A DNA stretch of 11,738 nt from Flectobacillus sp. (GTDB lineage Bacteria > Bacteroidota > Bacteroidia > Cytophagales > Spirosomataceae), in the NCBI GenBank assembly GCA_029865665.1, contig JARXAV010000119.1:1-11738 (forward strand), in the 5' to 3' direction. The position numbers and the translations under genes are program-made. The notes beneath the pieces are model-generated. The model was not told where the DNA came from. It saw only the letters and a list, made by a program, of their open reading frames with translations, and did no database searches. Below, piece by piece: positions 1 through 5,488 of the stretch. Position 1 is the stretch's first letter; each line of letters begins with the position of its first letter.

Positions 1-491
1 GCGTAGTAGAAAGGAATATCTTCACGGTCATAATAGCCCAAAGTCAAGGGCATATCTTTGTACTCTTTGTGTCCAGATTGTTTTACATGAAGCCATTTGT
101 CATTTTTTCCGCCGTTCAAAGCATCTACTTGGTTTTCCCAAGAATGTGGTAACGAACTCATCCAAGTAGCGTTTGAATCCCGTAGATTTAGGCGAAAAGG
201 AGCGAAAGTTTGTCCTTTTTCATTTTGCTGTAACCACACTTTATTTCTGTTCGGAAGTGTAATTGTACGAGGGTCGTTGAAACCACGCACCCCTTGCAAC
301 GTACCAAAACAGTGGTCGAAAGAGCGGTTTTCTTGCATCAAAATGACAATGTGTTCAGCATCCCAGAACGTACTTCCTTCAGCAGGATTAATTGCCATTG
401 CTTTTTGAATGGAAGCAGGTAACATTCCCAGAAAACCAGCCCCAGAGGCTAATACAGACGCTTTTTTGATAAACTCTCTCCTTGATTCCAT
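1..491 (-). CDS. Phosphocholine-specific phospholipase C, Tat-exported (N-terminal part, cut by left edge)
   Basis: The minus strand is open from the ATG at 491-489 to the window edge, giving 163 codons with no stop. The N-terminus has a twin-arginine signal (SRREFIKK, residues 3-10) followed by an Ala/Gly-rich hydrophobic stretch to about residue 33, so the protein is probably exported folded. Next comes HIVILMQENRSFDH (residues 47-60), the metal- and active-site motif of the phospholipase C / acid phosphatase (phosphoesterase) family, then GVRGFNDPR. PHSWENQ (115-121) and DREDIPFYYA at the edge also match bacterial non-haemolytic phospholipase C enzymes, which hydrolyse phosphatidylcholine or sphingomyelin. 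The usual family sequence after the motif has Tyr where this protein has Cys61. Full-length members are about 700-850 residues, so most of the gene lies outside the window. The family call is confident; substrate preference is inferred. Confidence 0.9.
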   Translation of the reverse strand, partial: MESRREFIKKASVLASGAGFLGMLPASIQKAMAINPAEGSTFWDAEHIVILMQENRSFDHCFGTLQGVRGFNDPRTITLPNRNKVWLQQNEKGQTFAPFRLNLRDSNATWMSSLPHSWENQVDALNGGKNDKWLHVKQSGHKEYKDMPLTLGYYDREDIPFYY

Positions 492-772
492 GTTGTTAGT
501 TGCGATGAATGTGTTTGTAAGACGACTAAAAATAGTGGCACAAAGATAGAAGAGGAGAAAAGATAAAACTGTACGGGTATATTATTGCTTTGTTAAAGAA
601 ATGTGAGGAGGAAGCAAGAAGAACCATTTTTCAAAAATATCTCCGTAAGACATGTAGGTAATCGTTATCTGCGATTTTGTTGATGTGTTATTGCGTAAGT
701 GGTTATTTATTAGTGGTTTATTTTGATTTTGTGTCTCTTGAATCAAGGGTTAAACTATCAGAAGGGACAACG
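492..772. other. Intergenic region between phospholipase C and the response regulator
   Basis: These 281 bases hold no convincing gene. They contain the phospholipase promoter box at 541-548 and an imperfect tandem duplication at 698-725 (AGTGGTTATTTATT followed by AGTGGTTTATTTTG). I found no strong hairpin with a U-run downstream of the response regulator stop at 773, so no terminator is called for the two-component operon. Read-through towards the phospholipase gene on the same strand cannot be excluded. Confidence 0.5.
541..548 (-). promoter_or_regulatory. Candidate -7 promoter box for the phospholipase C gene
   Basis: On the minus strand the sequence reads TATCTTTG, an exact match to the Bacteroidota -7 consensus TAnnTTTG. 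It lies 49 nt upstream of the ATG at 491, which leaves a leader of about 40 nt. Only a weak T-run (565-568) sits where the -33 TTTG box should be, so the call rests mainly on the -7 box. Confidence 0.5.
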
Positions 773-1492
773 TTATCGTTTCAAGATTCTATCTTGAGTG
801 ATTTTTTTGTAGAAGTGTTCTCTAAAAACCAATCCGATTGGTAATTCTTTGGAATCAATTTTTAGAAAATCGTTATCGAAACTGTTGACATGGTTTAAGT
901 TGACGATAAAAGATTTATTAATGCGAACAAAATGACTTTCGGGTAATTGTGTGCCAATCGTTTTGATATTCATCGCCACTGCTAATTTTTCGGTAAGCGT
1001 ATGTACCAAAACGTAGTCTTTTAAACCCTCAACGTACTGAATGTCATTGACCGCAACTCGATGTGTTCGTCGGTCTGCTTTGATGAGAATATACTCAGAT
1101 AAATGTTGGTTTGAAGGCGAGGTTTCTGCTTTTTTACGAAGTTTATATTGTTCTTCTGCTTTACTGACTGCTTGGAAAAAACGTTGGAAACGAATGGGTT
1201 TAGTCAGGTAATCGACCGCAGCTACCTCGTAACTTTCTACTGCATATTCAGAATAAGCCGTCGTGAAAATAATCATTGGTGGATTTAAAATGATTTTAGC
1301 CAATTCCAAGCCCGTCAGATTAGGCATGTTTATATCCAAGAACATTAAATCAATGTCATTTTCTTTCAAAAACTTATGAGCATCCAAGGCATTAGAAAAC
1401 GAGCCAACCAGTTCCAAAGAATCTATCTGACGAATATTCAAGGTCATGCCTTCAATGGCGAGCGGTTCATCATCAACAATAATACATCTCAT
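773..1492 (-). CDS. LytTR-family response regulator
   Basis: This 239-residue protein is a cytoplasmic transcription factor of the AlgR/AgrA/LytR type. A receiver domain spans about residues 1-120: the acidic pair is D7/D8, the predicted phosphoacceptor is D53 in FLDINMP, the conserved switch threonine is T77 or T78, and the conserved lysine is K98 in YLTKPI. A short linker leads to a LytTR DNA-binding domain at about residues 131-236, with the characteristic stretch HFVRINKSFIVNLNHV and a C-terminal FREHFYKKI. All key receiver residues are present, so normal phosphorelay is expected. Its ATG (1492-1490) lies inside the 3' end of the upstream kinase gene, overlapping by 20 nt, which indicates co-transcription and probably translational coupling. 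The likely targets are its own operon and the divergent outer-membrane gene at 2769; that is inferred from position and from the repeats at 2590-2618. Confidence 0.95.
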   Translation of the reverse strand: MRCIIVDDEPLAIEGMTLNIRQIDSLELVGSFSNALDAHKFLKENDIDLMFLDINMPNLTGLELAKIILNPPMIIFTTAYSEYAVESYEVAAVDYLTKPIRFQRFFQAVSKAEEQYKLRKKAETSPSNQHLSEYILIKADRRTHRVAVNDIQYVEGLKDYVLVHTLTEKLAVAMNIKTIGTQLPESHFVRINKSFIVNLNHVNSFDNDFLKIDSKELPIGLVFREHFYKKITQDRILKR

Positions 1493-2555
1493 TGGTAATT
1501 TCTAAGGTTAAAAATACAGAAAACTTGTTATGTACGTCTTCAATTTTTAGGTGATAATGGTTCTGAAATAATAATTCAAGTCTTTGTTTTACGTTATTCA
1601 AGCCTAAACCTCCAACTTTTGTTTTATTCGTTATCATTTCGGCTTGCTTTTCATTGATAATTTCAAATTCAATCAGGTTTTTTAAATTCTCTTTTTTAAA
1701 AGTGAATTTTATTAAGACTTCGCCATCTGTTTTTCCATGTTTTAAAGCATTTTCAATAAAAGTCATAAACAAAAATGGAGGAAGACGAAGGTTATGAAAA
1801 TCGCCGATAATTGACAACTGAAAACGAGCATTTGTTCTTCTGATTTCTTCCAACATCAACCAAGTTTTTATAAAATCCAATTCTTTCGACATCAAAACGG
1901 TTTCGCCACTTCCCTCATAAAGTTGGTATCTTAATAAATCCGAAAGCCCAAGAATTACTTCTCCTGCTTCTTCAGGGCGGGTCTTATTCAAAACATAGAG
2001 ATTATTGAGCGTATTGAACAAAAAGTGTGGATTCAACTGACTTTTTAGCATTTCTACCTGAGCGTTGTGGGCATCTGATTCAGCGCTTAAACGCTTTTTG
2101 GTTTCCCAAATCCACATTTTAAATGCCTTTAGTCCGATAGCTGCAATGTGAAAAACACCATAATTTATAAATTTGCCAATTAGATACAGCGTGTAATATT
2201 GGGAGTCTTTGTTATTGCATCCAAAATAGGCGTTAATCCATGATTCTAAAACCACTTCAAGCAAAACCAATACAAAGAAACCGATGGCATAGAGCGATAT
2301 TTGACCTTTTCTCAGTAAGAAATTTGACCAATAAAGCAGGTGAAAAACTAAGGTAACGACAGTAAATAAATGCACTGACGCTTCTACCAATAGCACAAAG
2401 AAGAATTCTGATTCACTGAGGTTTCGATAACTCATAGAATCTAATGAATAAAAAAGTCCCATCGAAAATATCACTACACAAAATAGGATATACTGCCAGA
2501 CTCTCAGTCGGGGATTAATGACAAGTTCGAAGATATGGTTGATTGATTGATTCAT
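1473..2555 (-). CDS. LytS/YehU-type sensor histidine kinase
   Basis: This is a 360-residue inner-membrane histidine kinase. Four hydrophobic segments (about residues 18-38, 52-78, 86-108 and 122-146) form the membrane part, with no recognisable periplasmic sensor domain. A short helical linker precedes the His_kinase domain, whose H-box SQLNPHFLFNTLNN places the phosphorylated histidine at H177. The ATP-binding part has the N-box FIENALKHG (E268/N269) and the G-box GGLGLNNVKQRL (315-326). These are diagnostic of the LytS/YpdA/YehU class, which pairs with LytTR regulators. The partner is the regulator gene directly downstream, overlapping by 20 nt. The signal sensed cannot be read from the sequence. 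The chosen ATG at 2555-2553 gives a normal N-terminus; the GATT-rich stretch just inside it encodes NQSIN. Confidence 0.95.
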   Translation of the reverse strand: MNQSINHIFELVINPRLRVWQYILFCVVIFSMGLFYSLDSMSYRNLSESEFFFVLLVEASVHLFTVVTLVFHLLYWSNFLLRKGQISLYAIGFFVLVLLEVVLESWINAYFGCNNKDSQYYTLYLIGKFINYGVFHIAAIGLKAFKMWIWETKKRLSAESDAHNAQVEMLKSQLNPHFLFNTLNNLYVLNKTRPEEAGEVILGLSDLLRYQLYEGSGETVLMSKELDFIKTWLMLEEIRRTNARFQLSIIGDFHNLRLPPFLFMTFIENALKHGKTDGEVLIKFTFKKENLKNLIEFEIINEKQAEMITNKTKVGGLGLNNVKQRLELLFQNHYHLKIEDVHNKFSVFLTLEITNEMYYC

Positions 2556-2560
2556 TACAG

Positions 2561-2568
2561 CAAATGTA
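2561..2568 (-). promoter_or_regulatory. Candidate -7 box for the histidine kinase operon
   Basis: The minus strand reads TACATTTG, an exact TAnnTTTG match. It ends only 5 nt before the ATG at 2555, so a transcript from here would be almost or wholly leaderless. No TTTG-type -33 box is seen at normal spacing. The LytTR-like repeats at 2590-2618 sit just upstream, which would fit an activator-dependent promoter. A chance match is possible in such AT-rich DNA. Confidence 0.35.
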
Positions 2569-2589
2569 ATTCTTTCTTAAATTTTCTCT

Positions 2590-2618
2590 AGTAACTTTCT
2601 ACCAAGTGGACTAACTAT
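2590..2618 (-). promoter_or_regulatory. Candidate LytTR-regulator binding site (two 9-nt direct repeats)
   Basis: Read on the minus strand, ATAGTTAGT (2618-2610) and AAAGTTACT (2598-2590) are direct repeats separated by 11 nt, a 20-nt period. The published LytTR target is a pair of imperfect 9-nt repeats, [TA][AC][CA]GTTN[AG][TG], with a spacer of about 12-13 nt. Each copy here matches 8 of 9 positions. The site lies 35-63 nt upstream of the kinase start and about 150 nt upstream of the divergent outer-membrane gene. Auto-regulation by the adjacent LytTR protein is the simplest reading. It is inferred from pattern and position only. Confidence 0.5.
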
Positions 2619-2656
2619 TATACAAAATTGATGAAAACGGTTTTTTTATGGATTTG

Positions 2657-2664
2657 TAGGTTTG
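2657..2664 (+). promoter_or_regulatory. Candidate -7 box for the outer-membrane beta-barrel gene
   Basis: The sequence TAGGTTTG matches TAnnTTTG exactly and lies 105 nt upstream of the ATG at 2769. A TTG occurs at 2628-2630 but is too far upstream for normal -33 spacing. The leader would be about 100 nt. The LytTR-like repeats lie 39-67 nt upstream of this box, so one site could serve both divergent promoters. Confidence 0.4.
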
Positions 2665-2768
2665 ATATAATAAATGATGTGCTTGGTATGAAAACCTAAA
2701 TATCGCTTTCAAATAAATGAGTGATTTGCTGAATAAAACGAACAGTATTTAATTTTAAATCATATTTT

Positions 2769-5180
2769 ATGAAGTACTTCATGATTTCAATTCTTGTTTT
2801 AATAGGAATTAACACCGCAAAATCCCAACATATACAAGGTTCTGTAAAAGATGACAAGGGAGGCTTACAACCTTTTGTCAATCTTGTGTTACTGACTATT
2901 CCTGATTCTACTTTGGTAACAGGTGCAGTATCTGATGAGGGGGGAAACTTTAAATTTTCGAACCTCAAAGCAGGAAAATATTTACTTAAAGCATCTTCGG
3001 TTGGATTTCTACCGTATTATTCTAAAGTTGAATTTCCTCAAAATCAAACCATTGACATTATGCTACAAACCAACACAGCCTTATTAACTGAAGTGGTCGT
3101 GAAAGGTAAAAAGCCAGTTATTGAAGCTCAGGGAGAAAAATTAGTCTTTAATGTGGAAGCTGCCAGTAATACTGTCGGATTAAATGGCTTAGAAGTTCTT
3201 CGAAAATCACCTGGGGTAACCATCGACCAACAAAATAATTTGATGTTGAAAGGTCGCCCGAAGGTTCAAGTGTATATAAACGGTAAACCCTCAATGATTC
3301 AAGGCAGTGAATTAGCTTCGTTTCTGAAAGGATTGAGAGCCAGTGATATTGCATCCATCGAAATGTCAACCACATCTGGAGCATCTTATGACGCTGCTGG
3401 TGGGGGAGGAGTCATAAATATTCAATTGAAAAGCAACCTGAAGGCTGGACTAAATGGCTCAGTTTCTACCACAGTAATGCAAGGAAGAACACCGAAAGGA
3501 GAAGCTAATGTTGCCGTTAATTATAGTGATGCGAAATGGAATATCACCACGTCGGTCAGTTCTACAAGGGGTGTTTGGCGTGATACGGAAGAGATAGTAA
3601 ACATGACTTCTGATAATAAAATTGTCCGCACTAATTCTTATTATGACGAAAACAGAAATGGACTAAACCTCAGATTACGAAGTGATTATAAAATTTCCAA
3701 GAAAAGTACTTTAGGCTTAAACTTTATGAACAGTTACAACAACGAAGATCGAGAAGGAGTGAGTAATACGTTGATTTTCGGAAATAGTACAGGCATTGTG
3801 CCTCAAACAAAGCTAAACTCATTCAACAATATACAGAGAAATATTGATGTTTTAAACTTAGGCTTAAATTACCGATTTGAGAATGATAAGAAAATGAAAT
3901 GGGGAATTGATGCAGACTGGAACAGCAACAAAAATAAATCAAAGACATTTCAGCCCAATTTTTATCTAAATCCCGTCAATAATTCGACCTTATTTACCCG
4001 CAACTATGCCATGACTGCACCAGTGAGTATTGATATTAAAATGGTAAAAACAGACTTTGAAATTCCATTGAAAGCGATTGGTAAATTAAATGTTGGAGCT
4101 AAGTATTCCGCTGTTGAAAGTAATAATAATTTTGACTTATATAATGTCAATAATTCCGAAAAATTGATTGACTCAAGTCAGTCTAATCACTTTAATTACC
4201 TCGAACGTATTGCGGCAGGTTATGTGAGTTTATCGGGAAAAAAAGGAAACTGGGAGTATAGTTTGGGTTTACGTTTGGAAAGAACTCATACAACAAGTAA
4301 GCTTACAGCACTTCGTCGAAATCAAAACAAAATGATTGATACCAATTATGTAAATATTTTTCCAACGCTTGCCTTAACCTATAATCTGAACGAAAATAAC
4401 GCATTTTCATTGGCGTATCGTTATTCCATCGACCGACCTGTTTACACCGATTTAAACCCTTTTGAAAGAAGAGTTGACGATTATAATAGTTCGAGAGGGA
4501 ATCCTTTTTTAAGACCGCAGTTTACTAATACAGTAGAATTGGGCTACACTTTCTTACAATCGATGAATTTTACCCTAAACTATTCATACACCAAAGATTA
4601 TGCGGCATTTGTAACAGACAGAGCAATTAATCCAACGACTAAACAGGAAGTTTTTTATGACATCACTCGAAATTTAGACAAGATGCAACAATACGGAATT
4701 AATCTAAGCTTCCCAATTCCGATAACCAATTGGTGGCAAGGATTTGCTAATATTTATGCTAATTACACGATGTTCAAATCGAATTTGCAATCAAACAAAG
4801 TAATCGACCGTAACATACTTGGGGGTGGCCTTTGGATTCAGCAGCAAATGAATTTCGGTAAAGGATGGGAGTTTGATATTTCTGGCTGGTATGCCTTAAA
4901 TTCAACTTGGGGTGTATCCGTTTCTAATCCAATGGGCGTTTTTGATGCAGGCATTTCAAAAAAGATACTAAAAGAAAAAGGCTCTTTAAAATTTACCTTT
5001 AATGATTTATTCAAGGGTTCATTCTGGGATGCAGATACAAGAATTGGAAACTTCACAACCATCAATCGAGGTACTTGGGAAGGACGTTATATTGCAATTA
5101 GTTTCAACTATCGCTTTGGTTTACTTAAAACCGATTTGAAACTCGGAGAGGATGAAACCAAAAATGGAAGAAGGCGATAA
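2769..5180 (+). CDS. Outer-membrane beta-barrel protein (TonB-receptor-like, OMP_b-brl_3 type) with CarboxypepD_reg-like domain
   Basis: This 803-residue outer-membrane protein begins with a signal peptide (MKYFMISILVLIGINTAKSQ, cleavage likely after residue 19). A carboxypeptidase-regulatory-like beta-sandwich covers about residues 21-102 (start HIQGSVKDD, then GNFKFSNLKAGKY). A plug-like domain at about 105-222 has LRKSPGVTID, VQVYINGKP and YDAAGGGGVINIQLK. The rest is a long series of alternating, aromatic-rich beta strands typical of the outer membrane beta-barrel family, with the last strand near YIAISFNYRF. A basic and acidic tail (KLGEDETKNGRRR) follows the barrel instead of a terminal aromatic residue. 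The order resembles TonB-dependent receptors, but I see no clear TonB box, so energised import is uncertain. No SusD-type partner follows. Its divergent position next to the LytS/LytTR pair suggests control by that system. The substrate is unknown. Confidence 0.9.
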   Translation: MKYFMISILVLIGINTAKSQHIQGSVKDDKGGLQPFVNLVLLTIPDSTLVTGAVSDEGGNFKFSNLKAGKYLLKASSVGFLPYYSKVEFPQNQTIDIMLQTNTALLTEVVVKGKKPVIEAQGEKLVFNVEAASNTVGLNGLEVLRKSPGVTIDQQNNLMLKGRPKVQVYINGKPSMIQGSELASFLKGLRASDIASIEMSTTSGASYDAAGGGGVINIQLKSNLKAGLNGSVSTTVMQGRTPKGEANVAVNYSDAKWNITTSVSSTRGVWRDTEEIVNMTSDNKIVRTNSYYDENRNGLNLRLRSDYKISKKSTLGLNFMNSYNNEDREGVSNTLIFGNSTGIVPQTKLNSFNNIQRNIDVLNLGLNYRFENDKKMKWGIDADWNSNKNKSKTFQPNFYLNPVNNSTLFTRNYAMTAPVSIDIKMVKTDFEIPLKAIGKLNVGAKYSAVESNNNFDLYNVNNSEKLIDSSQSNHFNYLERIAAGYVSLSGKKGNWEYSLGLRLERTHTTSKLTALRRNQNKMIDTNYVNIFPTLALTYNLNENNAFSLAYRYSIDRPVYTDLNPFERRVDDYNSSRGNPFLRPQFTNTVELGYTFLQSMNFTLNYSYTKDYAAFVTDRAINPTTKQEVFYDITRNLDKMQQYGINLSFPIPITNWWQGFANIYANYTMFKSNLQSNKVIDRNILGGGLWIQQQMNFGKGWEFDISGWYALNSTWGVSVSNPMGVFDAGISKKILKEKGSLKFTFNDLFKGSFWDADTRIGNFTTINRGTWEGRYIAISFNYRFGLLKTDLKLGEDETKNGRRR

Positions 5181-5194
5181 ACGTTGCTTGAAGG

Positions 5195-5277
5195 TATAGA
5201 ATGCGACATAACTTAGTAGAATCTCAATCCGCAAAAACGTATAGGTTTAGTTTCAAGAAGTTCAGTCGTATTCTATA
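5195..5277. repeat. 83-nt imperfect palindrome, MITE-like
   Basis: TATAGAATGCGAC at 5195-5207 is mirrored by GTCGTATTCTATA at 5265-5277: 13 nt with one mismatch, which becomes a G-U pair in plus-strand RNA. Further in, AACTT (5210-5214) pairs with AAGTT (5258-5262). If the outer TA dinucleotides are target-site duplications, the terminal repeats are 11 nt, as in IS630/mariner-type miniature elements. It starts 15 nt after the beta-barrel stop codon. A structured 3' UTR is the alternative reading. No run of T follows, so it is not a standard intrinsic terminator. Confidence 0.5.
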
Positions 5278-5314
5278 TGTTCGTCTATTTATGTAGAAAT
5301 CTAAATGATATCAA

Positions 5315-5331
5315 TATGTGGTTAACACATA
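5315..5331. repeat. Short inverted repeat TATGTG-N5-CACATA
   Basis: TATGTG and CACATA are perfect 6-nt inverted copies around the 5-nt centre GTTAA. The form resembles a small operator. Six-nt arms are expected by chance fairly often in AT-rich DNA, so the function is unproven. Confidence 0.25.
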
Positions 5332-5340
5332 ATTGCACTT

Positions 5341-5362
5341 AAAGTATGCCCAATCATACTTT
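5341..5362. repeat. Inverted repeat AAAGTATG-N6-CATACTTT
   Basis: Eight-nt perfect inverted arms flank the loop CCCAAT. No U-run follows, so this is not a standard terminator. It lies 127 nt upstream of the M61 start and could be an operator or an RNA hairpin at the 5' end of that transcript. Confidence 0.35.
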
Positions 5363-5418
5363 CTAAAACCCTACTTCGTTATATTCCCAGCAAAGATTAG
5401 TAAATTGCACCTTATCAG

Positions 5419-5476
5419 AACCCAATCCCGACTGGGTTTACATTTATATAAAAAACGCTCCTTTCGGGGTGAGAGC
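5419..5476 (+). promoter_or_regulatory. Structured 5' leader candidate of the M61 gene (shared form with the glyQS leader)
   Basis: AACCCA (5419-5424) and TGGGTT (5433-5438) form a perfect 6-bp hairpin whose loop carries TCCCGA. A second small hairpin, GCTC (5457-5460) with GAGC (5473-5476), carries CTTTCGGGG in its loop. TCCCGA can pair with the downstream TCGGG, so a long-range or pseudoknot contact is possible. The base of the second stem is 12 nt before the ATG at 5489. The same arrangement recurs at 11542-11600. Function is inferred only. Confidence 0.4.
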
Positions 5477-5488
5477 AACGCCGTAATA

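Larger units (their letters stand above)
5181..5488. other. Non-coding stretch rich in inverted repeats between the beta-barrel and M61 genes
   Basis: This 308-base stretch has no supportable gene. The frame of the M61 peptidase stays open upstream to 5333, but that extension lacks protein character. It holds, in order, a MITE-like inverted repeat (5195-5277), a small palindrome (5315-5331), an 8-nt inverted repeat (5341-5362) and a leader-like element (5419-5476). No clean TAnnTTTG promoter box was found for the downstream gene, and no intrinsic terminator with a U-run follows the beta-barrel gene. Confidence 0.6.

Noticed and set aside
97..408. Plus-strand open frame antisense to the phospholipase C gene
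   Set aside because: The minus strand encodes a clear conserved phospholipase C with its active-site motif; the plus-strand translation has no domain or signal.
781..797. Hairpin TCAAGAT-TCT-ATCTTGA at the 3' end of the response regulator gene as a terminator
   Set aside because: It lies within the coding sequence and no U-run follows on the minus strand.
5333..5488. N-terminal extension of the M61 reading frame
   Set aside because: It would place 52 unrelated residues before a good signal peptide and spans the inverted repeats and leader element; the ATG at 5489 fits the family.
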